A stretch of DNA of 64,000 bases. Source: Mesorhizobium sp. (GTDB lineage Bacteria; Pseudomonadota; Alphaproteobacteria; Rhizobiales; Rhizobiaceae). The translations under genes were made by a program, and so were the position numbers. Position 1 is the stretch's first letter; each line of letters starts with the position of its first letter. Shown in pieces: positions 1 to 9,019 of this stretch. The notes under the pieces are model-generated. The model was not told where the DNA came from and made no database searches. It saw only the letters and a program-made list of their open reading frames with translations. The DNA is taken from the NCBI RefSeq assembly GCF_004963255.1, contig NZ_SUGA01000003.1, positions 106,504-170,503 of the forward strand. Direction: 5' to 3'.

Positions 1-423
1 GATGCGGCCGGCGATCAGCCATTCGAGGATATGGCCGCTGAAACCCTCGATGACCTGCAGGGCAACATTCGGGAACTCGTTCTTGATCTTCTTGACCAGC
101 GGCACCGTCAGCACCGTTCCGACGGAGGGCGGAACGCCGAGCACCAACCTGCCGCGTGGCGAAGCCCTGAGATTGGACACGGCATTCTGCGCGAGCCGCA
201 TGCGCTCGACGATCTCGTCGGCATGCGATTTCAGGAGCGCTCCGGCTTCGGTCAGCACGACGCCGCGACCGTTGCGGTGGAACAATTCGACGCCGAGCTC
301 TTCCTCGAGCCCGCGGATATGGCGCGTGATCATCGGCTGGGTGACATTGAGGTCGACGGCGGCTTTCGAGAAGCTGCCCGCCGAGCCGACCGCGATGAAG
401 ACCTGAAGCTGCTTCGTGTCCAA
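1..423 (-). CDS. LysR-family transcriptional regulator, C-terminus cut by window edge
   Basis: The visible 141 residues start LDTKQLQVFIAVGSAGSFSK and give a complete LysR winged helix-turn-helix (residues about 1-60, with VTQPMITRHI as recognition region), then the beginning of the effector-binding domain (GRLVLGVPPSVGTVLTVPLV). The rest lies beyond the left edge. The only plausible start in frame is TTG at 423, because an in-frame stop lies 54 nt upstream and no ATG or GTG intervenes. It is the last gene of the leftward catabolic operon, 52 nt after the SMP-30 gene, so it probably regulates that operon. The ligand is not predictable from what is visible. Confidence 0.85.
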   Translation of the reverse strand, partial: MDTKQLQVFIAVGSAGSFSKAAVDLNVTQPMITRHIRGLEEELGVELFHRNGRGVVLTEAGALLKSHADEIVERMRLAQNAVSNLRASPRGRLVLGVPPSVGTVLTVPLVKKIKNEFPNVALQVIEGFSGHILEWLIAGRI

Positions 424-475
424 CTCAAACCACCCAACCCGCCGCCGGGCGGTGCTTTGCCCGAAGCCTTTGACC

Positions 476-1390
476 CTACGTGCGGAACGGATATTTCAGG
501 CCGCGCACGTTCAGGAACACGGCATAGACCGAAGTCGTCGCCGTGATGAAGAGCCGATTGTGCCGCGCACCGCCAAATGCGACGTTCGCCACCATTTCCG
601 GCACCAGGATCTTGCCGATCAATTCACCAGCCGGAGTGTGGCACTGGACGCCGTCCCAGGCGCTGATCCAGAGGTTGCCGGCAATATCGACCCGGAACCC
701 GTCCGGAATGCCCGGCGATATTTCGGCGAACACGCGCGAATTTACCAGCCTGTCTCCGGCAACGTCAAACGACCTGACGTGGTGCGGCGCGCTGCGGTCG
801 GTCAGATAGCCGGAATCGGCGATGTAGAGCTTCTTCTCGTCGGGCGAGAAGGCAAGGCCGTTGGGCATCGAGAAATCGTCGGCGACAACGGTGATGCGAC
901 CGGATTGCGGATCGATGCGGTAGACGCGGCAACCGGGCTGCTCCTGGTCGGCCCGGCGCCCGACATAGTCGGAGATGATGCCGTAATTCGGATCGGTGAA
1001 CCAGATGCTGCCGTCCGACTTGACCACCACGTCGTTCGGCGAGTTGAGCCGCCTTCCCTCGAAGGCGTCCGCAAGCACGGTGATCGAGCCGTCCCATTCG
1101 GTGCGCACGACGCGGCGTTCGCCCTGCATGCAGGTGACGAGCCTGCCTTCGCGGTCGCGGGTGCTGCCGTTCGGATTGGCGACATTGCCGCGGAACAGCG
1201 AAACCGCGCCGGTCTCCTCGTCCCAGCGCAGCATGCGGTCATTGGGAATGTCGCTCCAGACCAGCGTGCGCAGGTCGGCGAAATAGACCGGCCCTTCCGC
1301 CCAGCGGTTGCCAGTGTGCAGCGTTTCGAGGAAGGCGACCGGATCGATAAGGTCGCCGAAGCGCGGGTCGATGATCTCGTAGCAGGACAT
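476..1390 (-). CDS. SMP-30/gluconolactonase-family lactonase
   Basis: A 304-residue six-bladed beta-propeller of the SMP-30/gluconolaconase/LRE family, which hydrolyses sugar or aldono-lactones using one divalent metal. Visible metal-site elements are the Glu in WAEGPVYF (about residue 32), the Asn-Asp of NSPNDVVVKSDGSIWFTD (about 115-135) and the Asp of PDGFRVDIAGNLW (about 240). ATG at 1390 is preceded by GAGAA. An open frame runs further upstream but lacks family similarity there. It follows the aldehyde dehydrogenase gene after a 77-nt gap holding a strong hairpin. Inference: it opens a lactone made by the GMC oxidoreductase or another dehydrogenase of the operon. Confidence 0.9.
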   Translation of the reverse strand: MSCYEIIDPRFGDLIDPVAFLETLHTGNRWAEGPVYFADLRTLVWSDIPNDRMLRWDEETGAVSLFRGNVANPNGSTRDREGRLVTCMQGERRVVRTEWDGSITVLADAFEGRRLNSPNDVVVKSDGSIWFTDPNYGIISDYVGRRADQEQPGCRVYRIDPQSGRITVVADDFSMPNGLAFSPDEKKLYIADSGYLTDRSAPHHVRSFDVAGDRLVNSRVFAEISPGIPDGFRVDIAGNLWISAWDGVQCHTPAGELIGKILVPEMVANVAFGGARHNRLFITATTSVYAVFLNVRGLKYPFRT

Positions 1391-1434
1391 CGGTGGTTCT
1401 CGCTTATGGGCGGATGGCGAGGGTCTGGCTTGGT

Positions 1435-1461
1435 GCACCGGACGGCGGGACCGTCCGGTGC
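1435..1461 (-). other. Intercistronic stem-loop between aldehyde dehydrogenase and SMP-30 genes
   Basis: Perfect 11-bp inverted repeat (GCACCGGACGG at 1435-1445 and its complement at 1451-1461) with a 5-nt loop, starting 7 nt after the aldehyde dehydrogenase stop codon in transcript direction. No U-tract follows, so it is more likely an mRNA-stability or partial-attenuation element than a full intrinsic terminator. Confidence 0.6.
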
Positions 1462-1467
1462 CAATCT

Positions 1468-2967
1468 TCAGCGCTGGACGAACGGCGCCGGGATGGAGTT
1501 CCCGGCGTCGATCCACACACTCTTTTCCTGAAGATATTCGTAGATGGCCGTGCGGCCGTTCTCGCGGCCGAAGCCCGACTGCTTGTAGCCGCCGAAGGGC
1601 GAGAGATAGCTCGTCGCGCGGTACATGTTGACCCAGACGATGCCGGCTTCTAACCGGTCCGGCAGCCGGATGCCGCGGCCTATGTCCTGTGTCCACAATC
1701 CGGCGGCGAGGCCGTAGATGCTGTCATTGGCGATGGCGACGGCTTCATCCTCGTCCTCGAACGGGATGATCGAAAGGACCGGGCCGAACACCTCTTCCTG
1801 GGCGATGCGCATCGACTGGCTGACATTGCCGAAAATGGTCGGCTCGACGAACCAGCCATCGGCAATCGCCTTGTCCTCGGGCACCTTGCCGCCGAGCAGT
1901 TGCAAAGCGCCCTCGTCCCGGGCGATGCCGATATAGTCGAGGACCTTCTTGCGCTGGGGAAGCGTCGTGATCGGCCCGACCTGCGTGTCCGGGTCAAGCG
2001 GATCGCCGATCCTCGCGGTCTTCGCGAACGCGACCAGCTTTTCGACCACCTGATCGTAGACGGAGCGCTGCACCAGCGCGCGCGAGCCGGCGATGCAGGT
2101 CTGGCCGGTCGCCGCGAAAATGCCCGAGACCAGGCCGGGGATCGCAGCCTCCAGCTTGGCGTCGGCGAAGACGATGTTGGCCGACTTGCCGCCAAGCTCC
2201 AGCGTCACCTTCTTCAGGCCGCCTGCCGCGGCCTGGTAGACGCGCCGTCCGGTGGCGTCGCCACCGGTGAAGGCGACTTTCGCCACTCCCGGATGCGTGA
2301 CCATGCGATCGCCGATCTCGTGGCCGAAGCCGGTGATGATGTTGACGACGCCTTTCGGGAAGCCAGCCTTCTCGAACAGTCTGCCGAAGAAGAGCGCCGA
2401 GACCGACGAGAATTCAGAAGGCTTCCACACCACGGTGTTGCCGGCAGCCAGCGCCGGCGCCAGCTTCCAGGTCGCCAGCATCAGCGGCGAGTTCCATGGC
2501 GTGATGGCCGTCACGACCCCCAGAGGCTCGAGCTTGGTGTAGTTGAAGACGCCGGGCTTATCGATCGGGATGACGCGCCCCTCGATCTTGTCGGCCAGCC
2601 CGCCGAAGAAGCGGAACCATTGCGGGATGTATTTGCACTGCATCCGCATTTCGTTGATCAGCTTGCCGTTGTCCCTTGTCTCGAGGACGGCGAGGTTTTC
2701 CGCCTCCTCGGCGACGAGGTCGGCAAAGCGCGCCATGATCTGGCCGCGCGCGCTCGCCGTCATCGACCGCCATTCCCCCCGGAAGGCCTGTGAGGCGGCC
2801 TCGACGGCCGCATCGACATCGGCGATGCCTGCGCGCGGAACAAGCGCCCAGGCCTTGCCGGTGAACGGATCGAAGGACTCGAAATACTCGCCCGACGCCG
2901 CGGCGGCCCAGCGGCCGCCGATCAGCATGGCAAGCTTGTCCTCGGCGAGCGGCGGACGCTGGATCAT
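1468..2967 (-). CDS. NAD(P)-dependent aldehyde dehydrogenase
   Basis: A full-length (499-residue) ALDH-superfamily enzyme that oxidises an aldehyde to the acid. Seen: the catalytic Glu motif VTLELGGKSANIVF and the catalytic Cys in GQTCIAGSR, the cofactor-binding stretch ITPWNSPLMLATWKLAPALA, and EEVFGPVLSI near the C-terminal third. ATG at 2967 overlaps the stop of the upstream carboxymuconolactone-decarboxylase-like gene by 4 nt (ATGA), indicating translational coupling. An open frame extends upstream to 3213 but is only the antisense phase of the neighbour. The substrate is unknown. By context it follows the GMC oxidoreductase in the same breakdown route. Confidence 0.93.
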   Translation of the reverse strand: MIQRPPLAEDKLAMLIGGRWAAAASGEYFESFDPFTGKAWALVPRAGIADVDAAVEAASQAFRGEWRSMTASARGQIMARFADLVAEEAENLAVLETRDNGKLINEMRMQCKYIPQWFRFFGGLADKIEGRVIPIDKPGVFNYTKLEPLGVVTAITPWNSPLMLATWKLAPALAAGNTVVWKPSEFSSVSALFFGRLFEKAGFPKGVVNIITGFGHEIGDRMVTHPGVAKVAFTGGDATGRRVYQAAAGGLKKVTLELGGKSANIVFADAKLEAAIPGLVSGIFAATGQTCIAGSRALVQRSVYDQVVEKLVAFAKTARIGDPLDPDTQVGPITTLPQRKKVLDYIGIARDEGALQLLGGKVPEDKAIADGWFVEPTIFGNVSQSMRIAQEEVFGPVLSIIPFEDEDEAVAIANDSIYGLAAGLWTQDIGRGIRLPDRLEAGIVWVNMYRATSYLSPFGGYKQSGFGRENGRTAIYEYLQEKSVWIDAGNSIPAPFVQR

Positions 2968-3341
2968 GCGCCGATTTCCTGCAGGGCCTCGCGGGCATTG
3001 CGGAAGGCGTCGACGCCAGCCGGCACGCCGGCATAGATCGCGACCTGCAGCAGCACCTCGCGGATCTCGTCCTTGGTGACGCCGTTGCGGATCGCGCCCT
3101 TGACGTGCATCTTCAATTCGTGCGGCCGGTTGAGCGAAGCGAGCATGGCAAGGTTCAGCATGCTGCGCGTCTTGCGGTCGAGCGTCTCGCGGCCCCATAC
3201 GGCGCCCCAGCAATATTCGGTCACCAGCTCCTGCATCGGCCGGTTGAAGTCGTCGGCGCTGGCGAAGGATTTCTCCACGAATTCGGCGCCGAGCACCGCC
3301 TTGCGGATCTCGAAGCCCTTGTCGAACATGTCCTTACCCAT
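2964..3341 (-). CDS. Carboxymuconolactone decarboxylase (CMD/AhpD-like) family protein
   Basis: A 125-residue protein resembling the PcaC branch of the CMD family (core ETLDRKTRSMLNLAMLASLN and EIREVLLQVAIYAGVPAG). The AhpD-type CxxC pair is absent, so peroxidase activity is unlikely. PcaC decarboxylates 4-carboxymuconolactone, but no other protocatechuate-pathway gene is here, so the true reaction is open. Similar stand-alone CMD proteins often sit with sugar or aromatic dehydrogenases. It lies between the GMC/small-subunit pair and the ALDH gene, sharing ATGA with the latter, and is clearly part of the operon. Confidence 0.85.
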   Translation of the reverse strand: MGKDMFDKGFEIRKAVLGAEFVEKSFASADDFNRPMQELVTEYCWGAVWGRETLDRKTRSMLNLAMLASLNRPHELKMHVKGAIRNGVTKDEIREVLLQVAIYAGVPAGVDAFRNAREALQEIGA

Positions 3342-3374
3342 GGGGTTATTCCTTTCTGGTCTGCTTGGGAGGGA

Positions 3375-3782
3375 TCAGAGGCCGGGTGTCGGCCGATATT
3401 TGCGACCGCGCGCCAGCACATGGCCGAGCGAGCCGTCGGTGAGGTAGATCTGGGTGGCCTTGGAATCGTACAGCACGCTTTCCTGGCCCGGATAGCCGAG
3501 CAGCTCGCGCACGCGCGGGTTCATGTAATAGGTGCAGATGGCGATCGTCGTGACGGCCGAGAAGGCGGCGCCGTCTTCCTTGTTGAGCCGTTCGAGATGC
3601 GCTTCCGCGCTCGACGCGAGGTCGGCGTCGAGCCCGCGATGGAATCCTTCCTTCAGATCGACACGAAAATCGAGCGCCTTTTCGGCGTCGGCGAAGCTGC
3701 AGACCGAACCGAATGCCGGCATCTCGCCATGGGCCGGAATGAGGAAATCCGCGAGGGCGAGGAAAGTCTTGTCCTTGCTCAT
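3375..3782 (-). CDS. Gluconate 2-dehydrogenase subunit 3-like small partner of GMC oxidoreductase
   Basis: A 135-residue protein immediately downstream of the GMC gene (start and stop overlap). The C-terminal half, with YYMNPRVRELLGYPGQ, resembles the small subunit (subunit 3) that accompanies membrane-bound gluconate 2-dehydrogenase-type GMC enzymes. Unlike many such subunits it shows no twin-arginine signal at its N-terminus (MSKDKTFLALADFLIPAHGE), so with its signal-less GMC partner it is likely cytoplasmic. Role inferred: maturation or stability subunit of the flavoprotein. Similarity is moderate and the assignment rests partly on gene order. Confidence 0.65.
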   Translation of the reverse strand: MSKDKTFLALADFLIPAHGEMPAFGSVCSFADAEKALDFRVDLKEGFHRGLDADLASSAEAHLERLNKEDGAAFSAVTTIAICTYYMNPRVRELLGYPGQESVLYDSKATQIYLTDGSLGHVLARGRKYRPTPGL

Positions 3783-3783
3783 C

Positions 3784-5457
3784 TCAGGCCACCTTCTGGT
3801 TGCGCCGTTCCGCGATCATGCGACGCGTGTTGCGCAGCGCCACCGCCATGATCGTCGCGGTCGGATTCGTGGCCCCGGAGGTCGGGAAGGTCGAGGCGTC
3901 CATGATGTAGAGGTTGGGCACGTCATGGCAGGCGCCCCACTGGTCGACCACCGAGCGCTTCGGATCGTCGCCCATCACGGTCGTGCCGATCAGGTGCCAG
4001 CCCGACTCGCGCACCGGCGTGGAAACGAGCGTCTCGATGGCGCCGGCGGCGCGCACCGATTCCAGGCAGCGGTCGATGTTGAACTGAAGCAGGCGGTTCG
4101 AGTTCTCGTTGACCTTGTAGATGATCTGCGGCGCCGGCAGGCCGTCGGAATCGACGAGGTCCTTGGACAGCACCACCTGGTTCTCCTCTTCCGGCAGATC
4201 CTCGCCGACAATGCCCCAGATCAGTGAGTGACCGAAGCGGCGGGCGACGTTCTCGTGCAGGTTGGCGCCCCAGAAATCCTGGAAGCGGCCTTCCTCGGCG
4301 ACATAGACCTTGGAGCCGATGGCGCCCGAGACGCCGACCGGACCGCCCGATGGCATGCAGTTCCATTTCGATCCGCGCACGAAGCCGCGCCGCTCGTCGG
4401 TTTCGTAGAATTCAAGCGAATAGACCTGCTGGCCGAACGGACCGCGCCAGGAGTCAAGCGGATCCGTGTACGAGGCAAGGATGCTGGCGAAGGGATGCAT
4501 CATCAGCCGTTTGCCGACCATGCCGGATGAGTTAGCCAGCCCGTCCGGGTGCTTCGCCCCGCCCGACATCAACAGCAGCCGCGGCGTGCCGACGCCATTG
4601 GCGCACAGGATGACGACCTTGGCGCGCTGGCGCCGGTCGCGGCCATTGGCGTCGACATAGACGACGCCGGTGGCGAGCCCCTGCTCGTTGGTCTCGACCT
4701 CCTTGACGCGAGCGCGGGTAACGAGCCGGGCGCCGGCCTTCAGCGCAAGCGGCCAGTGCGAACGGTCGGTGGTCGACTTCGCGCCTTCGGGGCAGCCAGT
4801 GAGACAGGTGCCGCGCCGCACGCAGGCGTTCAACTCGCCGAATTTTTCGGACGGTATCGCATTGCTGCCCGGCCACCAGTGCCAGCCCATGCGCTCCATG
4901 CCGAGCGCGCCGCGCAGGCCCACCGAACCGATCGGCAGCGCCGGGAAAGGATATGGTCCGCGCGGCGGAAACGCCGGGTCGCCGGCAAGGCCGGACACTC
5001 CGACCTCGCGCTCGATCTCGAGCTGGTAGGGCAACAGGTCCTCATAGGAAAACGGCCAGTCCTCGGCCACCCCGTCGAGCGAGCGGACGCGGAAATCGGA
5101 GGGCAGGAAATGCATCCATTGCGCGCCGTAGAGCGTGGCACTGCCGCCGACGCCGGCAAACATCAGCGGGTTGATGTCCGTGGTCGAGGTGTCGACCGGA
5201 TAATCATTCGGGTTGTCGCGCACATTGGGGTTGGGATGCCAAAGCTTGGTGCTGACCAGCTCGTGCTCGGGCCGCGCGCCGGTGTAGTCGTTGTATTCGG
5301 GCCATTCGCCCTGCTCCAGCACGACCACGGAGAAACCGGCACGCGCGAGATGGAGCGCTGCGACCGAGCCGGAAGGCCCGGCGCCGACGATGGCGACATC
5401 CACTTCCTCGTCGCGCCGCGCGCGGGCGCCGCGTTCGCTTAGGCTCTCGACATTCAT
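3784..5457 (-). CDS. GMC-family FAD-dependent oxidoreductase
   Basis: 557 residues with an N-terminal dinucleotide-binding fold (VDVAIVGAGPSGSVAALHLA, about residues 20-40), the GMC substrate region (GVGGSATLYGAQWMHF) and a typical GMC C-terminal domain (LIGTTVMGDDPKRSVVDQWG followed by NLYIMDASTFPTSGATNPT). The active-site His is probably in WHLIGTTVMG. The family oxidises alcohol groups of sugars and polyols. No signal peptide is visible. The gene forms a tight pair with the small-subunit gene downstream. Together with the sugar importer upstream and lactonase and ALDH downstream it likely makes the first oxidation of an imported carbohydrate or glycoside. The electron acceptor is unknown. 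Confidence 0.9.
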   Translation of the reverse strand: MNVESLSERGARARRDEEVDVAIVGAGPSGSVAALHLARAGFSVVVLEQGEWPEYNDYTGARPEHELVSTKLWHPNPNVRDNPNDYPVDTSTTDINPLMFAGVGGSATLYGAQWMHFLPSDFRVRSLDGVAEDWPFSYEDLLPYQLEIEREVGVSGLAGDPAFPPRGPYPFPALPIGSVGLRGALGMERMGWHWWPGSNAIPSEKFGELNACVRRGTCLTGCPEGAKSTTDRSHWPLALKAGARLVTRARVKEVETNEQGLATGVVYVDANGRDRRQRAKVVILCANGVGTPRLLLMSGGAKHPDGLANSSGMVGKRLMMHPFASILASYTDPLDSWRGPFGQQVYSLEFYETDERRGFVRGSKWNCMPSGGPVGVSGAIGSKVYVAEEGRFQDFWGANLHENVARRFGHSLIWGIVGEDLPEEENQVVLSKDLVDSDGLPAPQIIYKVNENSNRLLQFNIDRCLESVRAAGAIETLVSTPVRESGWHLIGTTVMGDDPKRSVVDQWGACHDVPNLYIMDASTFPTSGATNPTATIMAVALRNTRRMIAERRNQKVA

Positions 5458-5488
5458 TTGCTACCTCCCTCGGTGGCTGGCGACCGGC

Positions 5489-6457
5489 TCATGCGAGCCT
5501 TGTGCGGTAGAACGCAGCCGCGCCTATGATGATAATGCCCTTGATGATGAGCTGCATCTCGATCGGAAAGCCCAGCAAAAGCACCAGATTGTTGATGACG
5601 ACCAGGACCGCGACACCGACCAGCGCGGCAAAGATGTTGCCGCGTCCGCCTGTCAGCGCGACGCCGCCCATGACCGCCGCGACGATCGAGTCGAGCTCGT
5701 AGCCTTGGCCGACCCAGTTGGAGACCGTCCCGACATAGCCGAGCAGGAACAGCCCACCTATGCCGGCGCAGACCGAGCAGATGACGTAGCAGAAGATGAT
5801 CACGCGATCGGGCGCGACGCCGTTGAGGAACGCCGCCTTGGGATTGCTGCCCACCATGAATATCTCGCGCCCGAGACGCGACCGGTGCAGCACGACACCG
5901 AAAACGATGGCCAGCAACGCCAGGGTGATGAGGTTGACCGGGATGCCGAGGATGCGGCCGGACGCGAGAAAGCCCATGCCCGGCGGCAGCGTGCTGATTG
6001 GCGCGCCGCCCGTATAGGCAAAGCGGACGCCCTGCAGGATGATCATCATGGCGAGCGTGGCAAGGAACGGACTGACGTTGCGCTTGGCGACCAGCCAGCC
6101 GTTGACGAGGCCGACGACGGCGGAGAAGGCGATCGCCGCCACGAAGATCAGAGGGATCGCGTCATTGGTCGTCGCCTTGAAGGCGGTTGCAAGCACGGCC
6201 ACCGTCGCCATCAGCGAGGCGACCGACAGGTCAAGTCCGCGCACCAGGATGACGAAGGTCTGGCCGACCACCACCATGCCGAGCGGGGCCGCGATGGTGA
6301 GCACGTTAACCAGGTTGGCTGGCTGCAGGAAAGTGGGCGAAAGCGCTGCCGCGACCAGCAGCAGCGCGAGGAGGAAGACGATCAATCCATAGCGCTCGAA
6401 AACCGAGGCGACGGACATGCCTCGCGACCGGGGCAGCGGCGTCTCCAGCGGTGCCAT
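5489..6457 (-). CDS. Ribose-type sugar ABC transporter permease (second permease)
   Basis: 322-residue inner-membrane protein of the RbsC/BPD_transp_2 family with about eight to ten hydrophobic segments and the family signature GLDLSVASLMATVAVLA, plus PFLATLAMMIILQGVRF. ATG at 6457 overlaps the stop of the preceding permease by one base (TGATG). A longer open frame upstream is the antisense phase of the first permease gene. Two permeases instead of an RbsC homodimer suggest a heterodimeric channel. Confidence 0.92.
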   Translation of the reverse strand: MAPLETPLPRSRGMSVASVFERYGLIVFLLALLLVAAALSPTFLQPANLVNVLTIAAPLGMVVVGQTFVILVRGLDLSVASLMATVAVLATAFKATTNDAIPLIFVAAIAFSAVVGLVNGWLVAKRNVSPFLATLAMMIILQGVRFAYTGGAPISTLPPGMGFLASGRILGIPVNLITLALLAIVFGVVLHRSRLGREIFMVGSNPKAAFLNGVAPDRVIIFCYVICSVCAGIGGLFLLGYVGTVSNWVGQGYELDSIVAAVMGGVALTGGRGNIFAALVGVAVLVVINNLVLLLGFPIEMQLIIKGIIIIGAAAFYRTRLA

Positions 6458-7410
6458 CACTGCCTCCGCCTCGTGGTGTGGATGCTGACGGCGATGATGA
6501 TGATCAGGCCCTGGATCACCCACTGGTAATAGGAAGACACGTTGAGGAAGTTGAGCAAGTTGTTGAGCATCGTCACCAGGAGCACGCCGAGCAGCGTGCC
6601 CAGGACGCCGCCGCGCCCGCCGGCGAGAATGGTGCCGCCGACAACCACCGGCGTGATCGATTGCAGCGTCAAGGCGGCGCCGATGCGCGGATCGCCGACA
6701 CCGGTGCGGGCGGTCAGGAAGATCGCCGCCAGCCCGGCGCACAGGCCGGACAGCGCATAGGCCATCACCACGATGCGGTTCACCGGCAGGCCGTTCAGCC
6801 GCGCTGCCTCGCGGTCGCCGCCGACGAAGTAGATGCTGCGGCCCGAGCGCGAGCGCTGCAGCCAGAGCCCGGCAAGCGCGAAGACCGCCACAAGGACGAT
6901 CGCCGTCACCGGGATGCCCCACAGCTTGGCGTAGGAGAAGTCGGCGAGGCCACGCGGGACGGATCCGCCCGGCTCCTTGTTGTACATCAGCGTGCCGCCG
7001 AAGATGATCGACGACATGCCGAGCGTCACGATCAGCGGATGGACGCGCAGCACGATGGTGAGAAGGCCGTTGAGCGCGCCGATCGCCGTCGCGGCGATCA
7101 GGGCGAGCGGCAGAGCCAGCCAGAGCAAGTCCGGCCGCCATTCGAGGAAATGCGCGATGAAGACGGTCGATGCGCTGACCAGCGAGCCGACCGCAAGATC
7201 GATGCCGCCGAGCAGCACCACGAATGTCTGGCCGAGGCTGACCATGCCCAGCACGACAAGTTGCTGGAATAGGTTGCCGAAATTGCGCCAGGTGAGGAAC
7301 CGATCGGACAGGAAGCCACCCGCCACAACGAGCAGGATGAGCAACGCCACCACGATGACATAGGACAACGAGAGCCGGTTGCGGCGGAACTCGGCGACGA
7401 CAGCGCTCAT
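6457..7410 (-). CDS. Ribose-type sugar ABC transporter permease (first permease)
   Basis: 317-residue permease of the same family: GQTFVVLLGGIDLAVGSLVSAS is the permease signature and RVHPLIVTLGMSSIIFGGTL the following helix. The start overlaps the stop of the ATPase gene (7407-7410). It shares architecture with its downstream neighbour but is clearly diverged from it, so they are old paralogues and not a recent duplication. Confidence 0.92.
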   Translation of the reverse strand: MSAVVAEFRRNRLSLSYVIVVALLILLVVAGGFLSDRFLTWRNFGNLFQQLVVLGMVSLGQTFVVLLGGIDLAVGSLVSASTVFIAHFLEWRPDLLWLALPLALIAATAIGALNGLLTIVLRVHPLIVTLGMSSIIFGGTLMYNKEPGGSVPRGLADFSYAKLWGIPVTAIVLVAVFALAGLWLQRSRSGRSIYFVGGDREAARLNGLPVNRIVVMAYALSGLCAGLAAIFLTARTGVGDPRIGAALTLQSITPVVVGGTILAGGRGGVLGTLLGVLLVTMLNNLLNFLNVSSYYQWVIQGLIIIIAVSIHTTRRRQ

Positions 7411-8945
7411 GCGACCTGCTCCAGCCGGGCCGCCTTGCCCTCGCGCCGGTCGACCGAGCGCACCGCGAGATCCATGATCGCCTCCTCGGTGGCGGACGCG
7501 CCATCGATCTCGCCCGCGACATGGCCCTGCGACATCACGAAGATGCGATCCGACAGACCGATGATCTCCGGCAGCTCGGAGCTGATCATGAGGATGCCCA
7601 CACCCTGCTCCGCCAGGCTGCGGACGATACGGTAGATCTCGACCTTGGCGCCGATGTCGACGCCGCGTGTCGGCTCGTCGAGAATGAGCAGCTTGCGGGC
7701 GATGCGCGACCAGCGGCCGAAAAGCACCTTCTGCTGATTGCCGCCGGAAAGATTGCCGACCTTGACCTCGGGGGAAGGCGCGGCCACCGCGAAGTTGCGT
7801 ATTTGCTCGAGCGCGATGTCGCGTTCGCCGCGCCGGTCGATCAGCCCTCGTCTGGTGATGCCCGCCAGATCGGGCGCCATGACGTTCGCGGAGATCGGCA
7901 GGCCGAGGAACAGCCCCTCGTCCTTGCGGTTCTCGGTCAGGAAACCGAGACCGTTGCGGATCGCCTCGCGCGGCATGCGCCGGTCGAGGCGCTTGCCCTC
8001 GAACTCGATCGTGCCGCCGTCGAGGTCGCGCGTGCCGAAGATGACCTCCGCCACTTCGGTGCGGCCAGACCCGACCATGCCGGCGATGCCGACGACCTCG
8101 CCCGGCCTGACTGAGATGCTGACATCGCGCACGCGGTGGCCGGCGCGAAGGTTGCTCACCTTCAGGATGTCCGGCCCGCTGGCCGGCGCCTTGCGGCGCG
8201 GCGGATAGATCTGCTCGAGGCGGCGTCCGACCATCTTGGTGATCATCTCATCGCGTGTCAGGTCGCCGACAGGACCAGTACCCGCCACTTGTCCATCCTT
8301 CAGGATCGTTACGCGGTCGGCGATCTCGAAGATCTCTTCCAGCCGGTGCGAGACATAGACGATGCCGACTCCTTCGCGCTTCAGGCGCCGCATGTTGTCG
8401 AACAGGAGATCGACCTCGTGGCCGGAGATCACGGCCGTCGGCTCGTCGAGCACGAGGAGCCTCACCTCGCCGACCAGCGCCTTGGCGATCTCGACCATCT
8501 GCTGGTCGGCAAGTGGCAATTCGTCGATCTTGGCATGGGTAGAGATCTTCACGCCGAGCTGTGACAGGATCTCGGCTGCCCGCGCATGGCGGGCACGGCT
8601 GGAGATCAGCCCCAGGCCATTGCGCGGCTGCCCGTCGATCAGGATGTTCTCGGCGACCGAAAGCTCCGGAAAAAGAGCGAGTTCCTGATGGATAACGTGG
8701 ATGCCAGCCGCGCGCGCCTGCTTGGGCGACTGCCAGGAAACCGGCTTGCCCAGATAGGTCATGCTGCCGCCATTCGGTTTGATGGCGCCGCCCATGACGC
8801 GGATGAGCGTGGATTTTCCCGCGCCGTTTTCGCCAAGAAGAGCATGGATCTCGCCGGGACGAACGGCAAAATCCACCTTGTCCAGGGGTTTTACGCCCGG
8901 ATACTCCTTCTCGATGCGATTGAGCTCGATGACGGGAGTGACCAT
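7407..8945 (-). CDS. Sugar ABC transporter ATP-binding protein (RbsA/MglA type, two nucleotide-binding domains)
   Basis: 512 residues, the normal length for the RbsA family. The N-terminal domain has Walker A GENGAGKSTLIRVMG, LPLADQQMVEIAKAL in place of a canonical LSGGQ, and Walker B LLVLDEPTAVIS. The C-terminal domain has a degenerate Walker A (GIAGMVGSGRTEV), a good signature LSGGNQQKVLFGRW and Walker B LLILDEPTRGVD. This asymmetric pattern is usual for the family. Transcribed after the binding-protein gene across a 74-nt gap that contains a strong hairpin. Confidence 0.94.
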   Translation of the reverse strand: MVTPVIELNRIEKEYPGVKPLDKVDFAVRPGEIHALLGENGAGKSTLIRVMGGAIKPNGGSMTYLGKPVSWQSPKQARAAGIHVIHQELALFPELSVAENILIDGQPRNGLGLISSRARHARAAEILSQLGVKISTHAKIDELPLADQQMVEIAKALVGEVRLLVLDEPTAVISGHEVDLLFDNMRRLKREGVGIVYVSHRLEEIFEIADRVTILKDGQVAGTGPVGDLTRDEMITKMVGRRLEQIYPPRRKAPASGPDILKVSNLRAGHRVRDVSISVRPGEVVGIAGMVGSGRTEVAEVIFGTRDLDGGTIEFEGKRLDRRMPREAIRNGLGFLTENRKDEGLFLGLPISANVMAPDLAGITRRGLIDRRGERDIALEQIRNFAVAAPSPEVKVGNLSGGNQQKVLFGRWSRIARKLLILDEPTRGVDIGAKVEIYRIVRSLAEQGVGILMISSELPEIIGLSDRIFVMSQGHVAGEIDGASATEEAIMDLAVRSVDRREGKAARLEQVA

Positions 8946-8971
8946 TTATCCGATGCTCGAATTCCGGTTAC

Positions 8972-9007
8972 ACCAGGGTGTGCGCCCGAAGGAACGCACA
9001 CCCTGGT
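8972..9007 (-). other. Intercistronic hairpin between binding-protein and ATPase genes
   Basis: Perfect 13-bp inverted repeat (ACCAGGGTGTGCG at 8972-8984, complement at 8995-9007, 10-nt loop). It starts 12 nt after the binding-protein stop codon in transcript direction and has no U-tract. Placement matches the known arrangement in which a stem-loop protects binding-protein mRNA and lowers expression of membrane and ATPase subunits. Confidence 0.7.
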
Positions 9008-9019
9008 AGGCTGGGAGGC

